From contig NZ_CP039731.1 of the NCBI RefSeq assembly GCF_005155025.1, positions 248,001 through 312,000 on the forward strand: a stretch of DNA of 64,000 nt, written 5' to 3'. The notes below the pieces were generated by a model that searched no databases, was not told the origin of the DNA, and was given only the letters and a program-made list of their open reading frames with translations. Of the stretch, positions 27,693 through 35,728 are shown in pieces. The first letter of the stretch is position 1; the number at the start of each line of letters is the position of its first letter. Both the position numbers and the translations under genes were made by a program. The DNA is from Aquitalea aquatilis (GTDB lineage Bacteria > Pseudomonadota > Gammaproteobacteria > Burkholderiales > Chromobacteriaceae).

Positions 27693-28022
27693 TCAATCCA
27701 CGATGAACAGCCGCGCTCCGGTCTGGGTGGACGAGCGGTGCGGCTCGCCCTCGTCTTCCACCTGATAGCTCAGGCCCGGCGTCAGCATGAAGCGGCGGCC
27801 ATCGGCCAGCTCGGTCAGCAATTCGCCTTCCAGACACAGCAGGATATGGCCCTTGCGACACCAGTGGTCCGCCAGATAACCGGCGCTGTACTCCACCATG
27901 CGCACGCGGATGTTGCCGAACTGACAGGTGCGCCACAGCGCCATGCCGCTTGCGCCGGGGTGCTCGGTAGGGGCGATGGCCGACCAGTCGGTCACGCCAA
28001 AGGGAAAGTCGCTCATCTGCAT
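27693..28022 (-). CDS. Cupin-fold protein (DHCW-type)
   Basis: The 109-residue protein is a single cupin domain with the sequence SAGYLADHWCRKGHILLCLEG (shortened: ADHWC...GH) and a GLSYQVEDEGEPHRS strand that provides the second set of possible metal ligands. I recognise it as the small group annotated as DHCW motif cupin fold proteins. Ligand and reaction are unknown. GAGGAG precedes the first ATG. It is convergent with the phosphoesterase gene. Confidence 0.75.
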   Translation of the reverse strand: MQMSDFPFGVTDWSAIAPTEHPGASGMALWRTCQFGNIRVRMVEYSAGYLADHWCRKGHILLCLEGELLTELADGRRFMLTPGLSYQVEDEGEPHRSSTQTGARLFIVD

Positions 28023-28119
28023 GATCTGCTCCTCAGTTGAAGGAAGATTATGTATGACAGATTACTTGACCTTTTAGCAAGCTTGCTCGGCACGATAATG
28101 TCCCTCCTCAGTACAAAAC

Positions 28120-29040
28120 TCACTTTTCCCCCACTATCTCGGCGGAGCTGGGTCGGTGCAGCGCAGGCAAGAGCTGCAATAACAAGGCCGCGAGCACACA
28201 GGCCATGCCGGCCAGCTGTGACAGGCGGATCTCCTCCTGTAGTAAAGCGGCGGCAAACAATAGCGCCGACACCGGCAACACCGCAGTGAACAAGGCCGCC
28301 TCGCCCGCCGCCACCCGCGCGGCACCGGCATACCACAGCACAAAACCCACTACGGTTGGCACCACCGCGTAATAAGCCAGGCCAAGCAGCGCAACTGCTG
28401 ACACATGCCAGTTGCCCTGCCACTCCAGCGCCGCTGGCGGCAAGGCCAGCAGCAAACCCAGCGCACACAGGTAGCAGGACAAGGCCAGCGGCGGCAAAGG
28501 CGTATGCAAACGGCGGTTAAGCAGGATGAACAGCGCCTCGCAGGCCACCGCCAGCAGGATCAGCCCGTTGCCGGCCAGCTCGCCGGCCGTGCTAAACGAC
28601 AATGCCGCACCGCTGCGCAAGGACACCGTCAGCGCCCCCGCGCTGCACAGCAGCAGCGCCAACCCTTGCCGCCAGTGCATGCTTTCGCGAAACAACAGCC
28701 AGGCCAGCAGGCTGGACACGGCCGGTAGCGTACCCATCATCACACCGGCACTGGCGGCGGTGGTCAAACGTATTCCGGCCAGCAACAACACGGTATAGCC
28801 GACGCTGCCAGCGCCCGCCTGCATGGTGAGGATGAGCCAGTCATGCCGGCAGAGCCGGGGCCAGTCAGCACGCCGCCAGCACATCAGCAACACAAACAGC
28901 GGCAAGGCCATGCCGAAACGGATGGCGGTGGCGGTAAAGGGCGGCAGGCTGGCGGACACCAGCTTGCTGACCACCACGGTACTACCCGCGCCCAGCATGG
29001 CCAGCAGCAGGTAAAGATAGGCAATCCAGCGGGATGGCAT
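28120..29040 (-). CDS. EamA-family (DMT) transporter
   Basis: The 306-residue inner-membrane protein has ten hydrophobic spans in two repeated EamA halves, the usual layout of drug/metabolite exporters. Each half starts with a helix rich in small residues (LYLLLAMLGAGSTVVVSKLV for the first). The substrate cannot be predicted. GGAG precedes the ATG. An AraC-type regulator lies upstream on the same strand, separated by the 157-bp element at 29133-29289; regulator-exporter pairs of this type are common, so it may control the exporter. Confidence 0.85.
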   Translation of the reverse strand: MPSRWIAYLYLLLAMLGAGSTVVVSKLVSASLPPFTATAIRFGMALPLFVLLMCWRRADWPRLCRHDWLILTMQAGAGSVGYTVLLLAGIRLTTAASAGVMMGTLPAVSSLLAWLLFRESMHWRQGLALLLCSAGALTVSLRSGAALSFSTAGELAGNGLILLAVACEALFILLNRRLHTPLPPLALSCYLCALGLLLALPPAALEWQGNWHVSAVALLGLAYYAVVPTVVGFVLWYAGAARVAAGEAALFTAVLPVSALLFAAALLQEEIRLSQLAGMACVLAALLLQLLPALHRPSSAEIVGEK

Positions 29041-29132
29041 CGGCAGCTCCAGTTACAGGCTAGAAAACCGCTAGCTAAACCGATGCCGGCCTGTCCCGGC
29101 TTGGACGTTATTGCAGCAGCCTATGAACAGCT

Positions 29133-29289
29133 CTTAGAAGGTATTCACGATCCAGGGGGGGACGAAGGGGGGGATCAGACAAGGCGGAAGGGCGTGAAAA
29201 AGCACAATGAACAGGGAGTCCATGCGCATTTTGAACGACGTTTCAACGCAGGATCACCCGAGTATCCCAGATCGTGCACAGCGTCTTAG
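29133..29289. repeat. 157-bp element with imperfect inverted ends
   Basis: The left end CTTAGAAGGTATTCACGATC and the reverse complement of the right end (CTAAGACGCTGTGCACGATC) match at 15 of 20 positions. Inside are two G7 runs (29155-29161, 29167-29173). No frame is coding. The right end overlaps the stop codon of the AraC gene at 29286-29288. From memory, sequences of this kind recur in Chromobacteriaceae genomes, but no second copy lies in this window. Confidence 0.6.
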
Positions 29290-30089
29290 CGCAGCGCCCG
29301 GGCATAGCAACCCGGGGTAATCCCCAGCCGCTGCAGGAACACCCGGTTCATATGGCTCTGGTCAGCAAAGCCGCTACTCGCCGCCACATCGGCCAGCGGC
29401 CTGCCCTGCGCGATCAGGCCACGCGCCAGGTTAAGGCGACGCTGCTGCTGGTAGTCATGCGGGCTGCAACCCAGTTGCTGGCTAAAGCTGCGCAGTAAGC
29501 GAAAACGGCTGATGCCGGCCAGCTCTGCCAGCGTGGACAGGCTGTGTGGCTGAGCGGGCTCATCATCCAGCAGCGCCCGCACGCGGGCGATGTCGGCAGA
29601 GCAGGCCGATGACGGTGGGCGATAGCCATGCGCGGGCAACAGCCGCGACAGCAGTTGCAGCATGGCCTGTTCTGCCTGCCGCCCGGTAGTCGTCTCCCCA
29701 CACAACAAGGCAAAGGCCTGGACAAACTGCTGCCGCAGGCAGACATCACTCAGCTGTGGCAACAACAGCGGCTGTGGGCGGCCATCCTGTTCGGCCAGTT
29801 CCGCAGCCAGCTGCTGCCACAGTGTGGGCTGGATATACAGCATGCGCCAGGCGCGGCCACCATCCAGCAAGGGCTGGCCATCGTGCACTTCGCCGGGATT
29901 GACCATGATGAGGTCGCCCGGCCCGGCCTGCACCATGCCACGACCACTGAAGGAACGCTGTGCTCCGCGCATGATCAGCCCGATGCCGTATTCATCGTGG
30001 CTATGGCGGGCAAAGCTCCGGCTGCTATCGGCCTGCATGGCATGAATGCCGTGCAGGGTGCTGCGGTAATATGCGATGCGCTCGGTCAT
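29286..30089 (-). CDS. AraC-family transcriptional regulator
   Basis: The 267-residue protein has an N-terminal cupin-like sensor (RHSHDEYGIGLIMRGAQRSF, about 28-47; VNPGEVHDG) and a C-terminal pair of helix-turn-helix motifs (LAELAGISRFRLLRSFSQQL and ADVAASSGFADQSHMNRVF). This is the layout of AraC regulators that sense a small ligand. The last residues and the stop (TAA) are formed by the end of the element at 29133-29289, so insertion may have changed the C-terminus slightly. The EamA exporter downstream is a likely target. Confidence 0.9.
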   Translation of the reverse strand: MTERIAYYRSTLHGIHAMQADSSRSFARHSHDEYGIGLIMRGAQRSFSGRGMVQAGPGDLIMVNPGEVHDGQPLLDGGRAWRMLYIQPTLWQQLAAELAEQDGRPQPLLLPQLSDVCLRQQFVQAFALLCGETTTGRQAEQAMLQLLSRLLPAHGYRPPSSACSADIARVRALLDDEPAQPHSLSTLAELAGISRFRLLRSFSQQLGCSPHDYQQQRRLNLARGLIAQGRPLADVAASSGFADQSHMNRVFLQRLGITPGCYARALR

Positions 30090-30173
30090 TCGCCCTCCTC
30101 CTGATGCGGCAAACCAGTGTGCATGCTACTGCGCTAGCCGGCACGGCGACCAGCACCCGAAGCGGTGTCGGAC

Positions 30174-30201
30174 GCAAAAAGCCCGGAGCGTGCTCCGGGC
30201 C
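30174..30201 (-). terminator. Hairpin with T-run, terminator on the minus strand
   Basis: GCCCGGAGC and GCTCCGGGC (30181-30200) form a hairpin followed on the minus strand by T5. It could end transcripts from adhE that pass the identical hairpin at 30385-30404. Confidence 0.7.
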
Positions 30202-30221
30202 ACAGATGATTGACAACCTCT

Positions 30222-30244
30222 CTCGCTTTCTAAAGGAAAGCGAG
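30222..30244. other. Additional hairpin downstream of adhE
   Basis: CTCGCTTTC (30222-30230) pairs with GAAAGCGAG (30236-30244). It lies between the two identical GCCCGGAGC hairpins. The intergenic region 30090-30427 has no gene; it consists of these three hairpins and the promoter of the AraC gene. Confidence 0.6.
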
Positions 30245-30382
30245 GCTCGCTGCTTCAATTGGCAGGGCAAGGGCGGGGGGATGGGGAATAGATGGTAAGG
30301 CTGCGGAAGCAATCAGTGAGTCGAAAGGCTCGGCTTTGCCGGGTCCAGTGCCATCGCACCAAATCACTTTGTCAGCAGCCTG

Positions 30383-30405
30383 AAGCCCGGAGCGTGCTCC
30401 GGGCC
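30383..30405. repeat. Second copy of 23-bp hairpin repeat
   Basis: AAGCCCGGAGCGTGCTCCGGGCC occurs at 30383-30405 (positions quoted instead of further copies) and identically at 30179-30201, 204 bases apart in the same orientation. This copy lies 22 bases past the adhE stop and has no T-run. Confidence 0.9.
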
Positions 30406-30427
30406 TGTGCTGCGATGCGCTGAAGGG

Positions 30428-33103
30428 TTACACCGCTTTGAGCTTGCCCTTGGCCTTTGCACTCACGGCGGGGGCGACAGGGGCAGTGGCGGCCTCACGC
30501 AGATGGGCTTCGCACCAGGCGTGGCCGTAGTAGCTGTCCAGCAGCAGTTGCTTCAGTTCGCTGATCAGCGGATAGCGCGGGTTGGCGCCGGTGCACTGGT
30601 CATCGAAAGCCGCCTCGGCCAGCTTGTCCACCTTGGCGAGGAAGTCCGCCTCGCCCACCCCGGCGGCCTGAATCGACATGGGGATGTTCAGCGTCTGCTT
30701 CAGCTCGTCCACCCACTGCACCAGTTTTTCCACCCGCTCGTGATCGCGGCTGGCTTCCAGCCCCAGATAACGGGCGATTTCAGCATAGCGGGCCACGCTC
30801 TTGGGCCGGTCGTACTGGCTGAAGGCGGTTTGCTTGGTCGGGATGTCGGCGGCGTTGTAGCGGATGACATTGCTGATCAGCAAGGCATTGGCCAGACCGT
30901 GTGCCAGGCCGAATTCCGCGCCCAGCTTGTGCGCCATGGAGTGGCACACGCCAAGGAAGGCATTGGCAAAGGCGATGCCGGCAATGGTGGCGGCGTTATG
31001 CACCTGCTCGCGCGCCTTGGGGTCGCCAGCGCCCTTGGCATAGGCCGATGGCAGGTAGTCCTTCAGCAGCTTCAGCGCCTGCAGGGCTTGTGGGTCGGAA
31101 TATTCATTGGCCATCACCGAGACATAGGCTTCCAGCGCGTGCGTCACGGCATCGATACCGCCAAAAGCAGTGAGCGACTTGGGCATATCCATCACCAGAT
31201 TGGCATCGATGATGGCCATATGCGGGGTCAGTTCGTAGTCGGCAATCGGGTATTTCACCCCGGTCACTTCGTCGGTCACCACGGCAAACGGGGTGACTTC
31301 CGAGCCAGTGCCGGAAGTGGTGGGCACGGCCACCAGCATGGCTTTGCCACCCAGCTTGGGGAACTGGTAAATGCGTTTGCGAATATCCATGAAGCGCAGC
31401 GCCAGGTCGGCAAAATGCACTTCCGGGTGTTCGTACATCACCCACATGATTTTGGCAGCGTCCATCGGCGAGCCGCCACCCAGCGCCATGATCACGTCCG
31501 GCTGGAAGGCATGGGCCAGATCAGCGCCCTTGCGCACAATGGCCAGCGTGGGATCGGCCGGCACTTCGAAGAACACTTCCACTTCCAGCCCCATCTTTTT
31601 CAACAGGCGGATGGGCTCGTCGACAAAGCCGTGTTCGAACAGGTATTGCCCGGTCACGATCAGGCAGCGTTTCTTGCCGGCCAGGTCTTCCAGTGCCACC
31701 GGCAGGCAGCCGCGACGGAAATAAATGGACTTGGGCAGTTTGTGCCACAGCATGTTTTCCGCCCTCTTGGCCACGGTTTTCTTGTTGATCAAGTGCTTGG
31801 GACCGACGTTTTCCGAGATGGAATTGCCGCCCCAGGAGCCGCAGCCCAGGGTCAGCGACGGGGCCAGGCTGAAGTTGTACAAGTCGCCGATGCCACCATG
31901 CGAGGACGGGGTGTTGATCAGGATGCGTGCGGTTTTCATCTTGTCGCCAAAGTAGCGGATGCGCTCGCCCTGCAAGTCCTGATCGGTATACAGCGCCGAG
32001 GTGTGACCAATACCGCCCAGCGTCACCAGCGCGGCAGCCTTGTCGCAGGCATCGACAAAATCACGGGCGCGGTACATGGCCAGGGTGGGCGACAGCTTTT
32101 CGTGGGCGAAGGCTTCGTCATTCGACAGATCGCTCACTTCGCCAATCAGCACCTTGGTATCGGCCGGTACGCTGATGCCGGCCATGGCGGCAATCTTCAC
32201 CGCACTCTGGCCAACGATGGCGGCATTCAGATTGCCACGGTTGAGGATGACGCCAGCCACGGCAGCGGTTTCCTGCGCGCTGAGGATGTAACCGCCATGG
32301 CGCGAAAAGCGCTCGCGCACGGCCTCATAAATGCTGTCCACCACGATGACCGATTGCTCGGAGGCGCATACCACGCCGTTGTCGAAGGTCTTGGACATCA
32401 GGATGGAGGCCACTGCGCGCTTGATGTCGGCGGTTTCATCGATCACCGCCGGGGTATTGCCCGCGCCCACGCCAATGGCTGGCTTGCCGGAGGAATACGC
32501 TGCCTTCACCATGCCGGGGCCGCCAGTGGCCAGGATCAGGTTGATGTCCGGGTGCTGCATCAGCGCATTGGATAGCTCCACGCTCGGTTCGTCGATCCAG
32601 CCGATGATGTCCTTGGGAGCGCCGGCGGCCACGGCAGCTTCCAGCACCAGTCGTGCCGCTTCGCAAGTGGAGCGGCGGGCACGCGGGTGCGGCGAGAAGA
32701 TGATGGCGTTGCGGGTTTTCAGGGCGATCAACGCCTTGAAGATGGCGGTGGAGGTGGGGTTGGTGGTGGGCACGATGCCGCACAGGATGCCAATGGGCTC
32801 GGCAATGGTGATGGTGCCGAAGCTATCGTCTTCCGACAACACGCCGCAGGTCTTTTCATCCTTGTACTTGTTGTAGATGTACTCGGAGGCAAAGTGATTC
32901 TTGATCACCTTGTCTTCCATCACCCCCATGCCGGTTTCTTCCACCGCCATGCGTGCCAGCGGAATGCGGGCATCGGCGGCCGCCAGCGCGGCACTGCGGA
33001 AGATGGCATCGACCTGCTGCTGGGAAAACTCGGCAAAAACCGCCTGGGCCTGTTTGACACGCGCTACCAGCGCATCGAGTTGTTCAAGAGTGGAAACCGA
33101 CAT
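30428..33103 (-). CDS. adhE: Bifunctional acetaldehyde-CoA/alcohol dehydrogenase
   Basis: The 891-residue fusion reduces acetyl-CoA to acetaldehyde and then to ethanol with NADH, regenerating NAD in fermentation. Residues about 1-440 are the aldehyde dehydrogenase, with the catalytic Cys in FDNGVVCASEQ (about 245) and GVGAGNTPAVID. Residues about 450-870 are the iron-dependent alcohol dehydrogenase, with NAD site GGGSPMDAAKI and iron ligands in HSMAHKLGAEFGLAHGLANA. AdhE forms long spirosome filaments. Length matches E. coli (891). The upstream region is AT-rich and holds a long dyad (33216-33241), in keeping with regulated, probably oxygen- or redox-dependent, expression. Confidence 0.97.
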   Translation of the reverse strand: MSVSTLEQLDALVARVKQAQAVFAEFSQQQVDAIFRSAALAAADARIPLARMAVEETGMGVMEDKVIKNHFASEYIYNKYKDEKTCGVLSEDDSFGTITIAEPIGILCGIVPTTNPTSTAIFKALIALKTRNAIIFSPHPRARRSTCEAARLVLEAAVAAGAPKDIIGWIDEPSVELSNALMQHPDINLILATGGPGMVKAAYSSGKPAIGVGAGNTPAVIDETADIKRAVASILMSKTFDNGVVCASEQSVIVVDSIYEAVRERFSRHGGYILSAQETAAVAGVILNRGNLNAAIVGQSAVKIAAMAGISVPADTKVLIGEVSDLSNDEAFAHEKLSPTLAMYRARDFVDACDKAAALVTLGGIGHTSALYTDQDLQGERIRYFGDKMKTARILINTPSSHGGIGDLYNFSLAPSLTLGCGSWGGNSISENVGPKHLINKKTVAKRAENMLWHKLPKSIYFRRGCLPVALEDLAGKKRCLIVTGQYLFEHGFVDEPIRLLKKMGLEVEVFFEVPADPTLAIVRKGADLAHAFQPDVIMALGGGSPMDAAKIMWVMYEHPEVHFADLALRFMDIRKRIYQFPKLGGKAMLVAVPTTSGTGSEVTPFAVVTDEVTGVKYPIADYELTPHMAIIDANLVMDMPKSLTAFGGIDAVTHALEAYVSVMANEYSDPQALQALKLLKDYLPSAYAKGAGDPKAREQVHNAATIAGIAFANAFLGVCHSMAHKLGAEFGLAHGLANALLISNVIRYNAADIPTKQTAFSQYDRPKSVARYAEIARYLGLEASRDHERVEKLVQWVDELKQTLNIPMSIQAAGVGEADFLAKVDKLAEAAFDDQCTGANPRYPLISELKQLLLDSYYGHAWCEAHLREAATAPVAPAVSAKAKGKLKAV

Positions 33104-33462
33104 GATGCTACTCCAATAAGGAAAGAAATCTGTCAGAGCGGATAAATGGCCAGCCGATTATTCCATTTACATGAATATATAATCACGGCATCTGTTTATC
33201 CGGCTCACCGCGCCATTTTTGTAATTAACCCACTACAAAAACGTCCATTAATCTGTACGGTAAAATTGTCAGACAGCCTTTGTTTTCAAGGCGTCTTCTT
33301 AATTAAAGCCAGATTACTCCCTTTATTTAGCCAGCGTTTTGCGCCAGGCCAAATCTGCGCGGCGATTTCATCGTTCAATTGAATAAATTGCACGCCCGCA
33401 TGAAACAGCAATAGCCAGGGTTTGTAGCGGCCTGCTTACAGCAAGGCTCGGCCACCTGCCGC
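33104..33462. promoter_or_regulatory. AT-rich regulatory region of adhE
   Basis: About 360 bases between adhE and the carbonic anhydrase terminator are clearly richer in AT than their surroundings. The most obvious site is the dyad TTTTTGTA (33216-33223), 10 bases, TACAAAAA (33234-33241), 113-138 bases upstream of the adhE ATG. A short palindrome TTCAATTGAA lies near 33373. No open frame looks coding. The arms do not clearly match FNR or Rex consensus. Confidence 0.6.
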
Positions 33463-33502
33463 CAAAACAAAAACCGCCACGGCGCAATCGCGCGGTGGCG
33501 GT
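33463..33502 (-). terminator. Terminator of the carbonic anhydrase gene
   Basis: On the minus strand CCGCCAC (rc of 33495-33501) pairs with GTGGCGG (rc of 33474-33480), with an inner GCG/CGC pairing, followed by TTTTTGTTTT. It lies 28 bases past the stop. Confidence 0.85.
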
Positions 33503-33529
33503 GGACGGGACAAAGCCGCTGGCGGGTGT

Positions 33530-34609
33530 TCAGGGCATGAAGCTGTACTTGAAATACTGGCCTTGCTTCATCAGCTCGCGAATCCTGGCCGGCTCGGTTT
33601 CGCCGTTCAGATTGGTGATGATCAGCTTGCCAGCCCCCTGGCGCAGGTCGTTGCGAAAGTCGTAGAAGGCGCCCAGTACCGCCAGATGTCCTTGTTCCAC
33701 CTCGCCGGAGAACTTGAGAATGGCGCTTTCCACCTGGTTGTTGACGTTCAGCAGCGCGCCATCGGTGGGGTCGATACCTTGCGGAATATTGATGGTGGCC
33801 AGTTCCTTGCGGATGGCCGGTTCCAGCTTGCCGTAATCGCTGGATGCCGCCTTGATCGCCCCGCAGGCAGCATGGCCAACGAAAATCAGCAAGGGCGTAT
33901 GCAGGTGACGCACGCCATATTCGACCGAACCTTCCGCTGTCGCCAGCTGATTGCCGATATCGCGCACCATGAACAGGTCGTTGACCGCGTTCTTGTCCAT
34001 CACCTCGCTTTGTACCCGCGAATCGGAGCAGGTGACCACGGTGGCACGCGGGCTCTGATGCTCGGCAAAGGTTTTGAAATAGGCGGCACTGTGGTGCGCC
34101 ATGTAATCGCTGTTGTCATGCAGGATGGTCGTTACCGCTGCACGCACCTGCTGGACTTCCGAGCCATGGCCGTGCTCGTCGTGGCTGCTTTCCTCCGGCT
34201 TGCGCGGCACCGCCTTGGGTTTGGCGACACGGCGCGGCTTGACCGTGCGTTTCACCTCATGCGCCGCCACCCCAGGTGCGTGTACTTCCGGGCTGGGTCC
34301 CAGCGGGGCCTTGATCTGCGGTGCAGCAGACTGCTTCACCTCGGGCTGCAGGGTTTCCGGTTCCTTGGGCTTGGCGCGTGCCGCGGCCATGGATGCCGCC
34401 AGCTTGCCAGGCAGGATGATGGTTTTTCCAGCGACGGCACCCGCCGCGGGTGACGAAGCAGCCTGCTTGCCGGGCAAGACAATGGGCTTGCCTGGCGCCG
34501 CCGGCTCGGCGGCTTTTTCCTCCGCCACCGCGCTGCTGGCCAGCACGCCCAAACCCAAGCACATCATGACTGCCTTGTAGACCGTGGAGGTCTGCCACAT
34601 CTTGTTCAT
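33530..34609 (-). CDS. Exported beta-carbonic anhydrase with repetitive N-terminal linker
   Basis: The enzyme interconverts carbon dioxide and bicarbonate. The 359-residue product starts with a signal peptide (KAVMMCLGLGVLASSAVAEE, cleavage after AVA), so it is periplasmic. Residues about 30-165 are low in complexity and rich in Pro, Ala and Lys, and contain a repeated motif (GKPIVLPGKQAAS, GKTIILPGKLAAS) and a His-rich SHDEHGHGSE stretch. The beta-CA domain follows, with zinc ligands in TCSDSRVQ (Cys, Asp) and FVGHAACGAIKA (His, Cys). Typical beta-CAs have about 220 residues, so the linker is a large addition. The ATG at 34609 is chosen for its upstream AGGATGG; other ATGs lie at 34621 and 34600. 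Confidence 0.88.
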   Translation of the reverse strand: MNKMWQTSTVYKAVMMCLGLGVLASSAVAEEKAAEPAAPGKPIVLPGKQAASSPAAGAVAGKTIILPGKLAASMAAARAKPKEPETLQPEVKQSAAPQIKAPLGPSPEVHAPGVAAHEVKRTVKPRRVAKPKAVPRKPEESSHDEHGHGSEVQQVRAAVTTILHDNSDYMAHHSAAYFKTFAEHQSPRATVVTCSDSRVQSEVMDKNAVNDLFMVRDIGNQLATAEGSVEYGVRHLHTPLLIFVGHAACGAIKAASSDYGKLEPAIRKELATINIPQGIDPTDGALLNVNNQVESAILKFSGEVEQGHLAVLGAFYDFRNDLRQGAGKLIITNLNGETEPARIRELMKQGQYFKYSFMP

Positions 34610-34779
34610 CACGCCATCCATCCTGTTGTTATCCGTTCTGCGGCGACTGCACGCACCGGGCCTGTCCGGCCGCATCCTGCCCTGTTTTGCCGGCCTTAGC
34701 AAAATACAATGCTGCCGGTATACAGACAATAAAGACAGTATCGGTCAGATTTGCCAAAACTGTATGGCGCACCAGCCAA

Positions 34780-35658
34780 TCAGGCAGACGAGGGCGAAGG
34801 CTTGTGCTGCCCCAGCACGACCCCGCCCAGCACCAGCAGGCAGGCCAGCCACTGGCTGCCCACCAGCGTTTCGTCCAGCAACAGCCAGGCCAGCAGCACG
34901 GTAAACAAGGGAATCAGATTGATAAAGGCCGAGGCGTGCGCCACCGGCATCTTGCTGACCGCCCAGGTATACAGGCCGTAAGCCCCCAGGGTGACGCAGG
35001 CCCCCAGATAGAGCACCAGCAGGCTGGGCAACAGCGGGAAGTGTACCGGCCACTGCACCCACGGGGTGAGCAAGGCTGAGCCGAACCAGATGCTGCCCAG
35101 CACGGTCTGCATGCCAGTGATGGCCAGGGCCGAATAGCGGCGCGACAGCCGCTTGGCAATCAGCACATAGCAGGTGGCGCACAGCATGGCGCAGAACTCC
35201 AGCAGATTGCCCAGCGCCGGGTGCGGGGCCTGGGCCGACGCCTGGCCGTCCAGCGTCAGCCACAGCACACCGGCAAACGACACCGCCAGCCCCAGCCAGC
35301 TGCGTGACGTCATTTTTTCGCGCAGGAACAACATGGCTCCCACGCCACTGAGCAGCGGCAGCGTGGCAGTAATCACCGAGGCCTGCGAGGCCGAGGTATT
35401 CACCAGCGCCTGTGCCTCGAACAGAAAATACAGACAGGGTTCGGCCAGGCCCATGGCCAGCATCCAGCGCCAGTCACCGCGCTGATAACGCCAGCGTTCG
35501 CCACGCTGCCACAACATGGGCAACAGGCAACAGCTGGCGATGATCATGCGGGCAAACAGCACCGCCAGCGGGTCGAATACGGCAAACACGATCTTGAGCG
35601 CAATAAAGGCGCTGGCCCACAACAACATGGCAGTACTAAGCGCAAAGGCGGGCAACAT
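34780..35658 (-). CDS. EamA-family (DMT) transporter
   Basis: The 292-residue protein has ten predicted spans in two EamA repeats, with the family-typical first helix (LLWASAFIALKIVFAVFDPL) and LAMGLAEPCLYFLFEAQALV in the first half. It should export or exchange a small metabolite at the inner membrane. It is only distantly like the EamA protein at 28120-29040. It lies upstream of the carbonic anhydrase gene on the same strand with a 170-base gap; no ribosome binding site is strong. Confidence 0.85.
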   Translation of the reverse strand: MLPAFALSTAMLLWASAFIALKIVFAVFDPLAVLFARMIIASCCLLPMLWQRGERWRYQRGDWRWMLAMGLAEPCLYFLFEAQALVNTSASQASVITATLPLLSGVGAMLFLREKMTSRSWLGLAVSFAGVLWLTLDGQASAQAPHPALGNLLEFCAMLCATCYVLIAKRLSRRYSALAITGMQTVLGSIWFGSALLTPWVQWPVHFPLLPSLLVLYLGACVTLGAYGLYTWAVSKMPVAHASAFINLIPLFTVLLAWLLLDETLVGSQWLACLLVLGGVVLGQHKPSPSSA

Positions 35659-35673
35659 GGGTTATCCATCACA

Positions 35674-35709
35674 AAAGAAAAACCGCCGGCGGCAATCGCC
35701 AGCGGCGGT
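35674..35709 (-). terminator. Terminator of the short-chain dehydrogenase gene
   Basis: On the minus strand ACCGCCG (rc of 35703-35709) pairs with CGGCGGT (rc of 35682-35688), with inner pairing, followed by TTTTCTTTTG. It lies 20 bases past the stop. Confidence 0.85.
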
Positions 35710-35728
35710 CATTTTCCCATATCCCATC

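Noticed and set aside
29101-29289. Insertion sequence remnant
   Set aside because: No transposase fragment can be read in any frame; the block is better described as a non-coding element with inverted ends.
30407-32575. Open frame of 722 codons on the plus strand
   Set aside because: It is antisense to adhE and has no ribosome binding site or domain.
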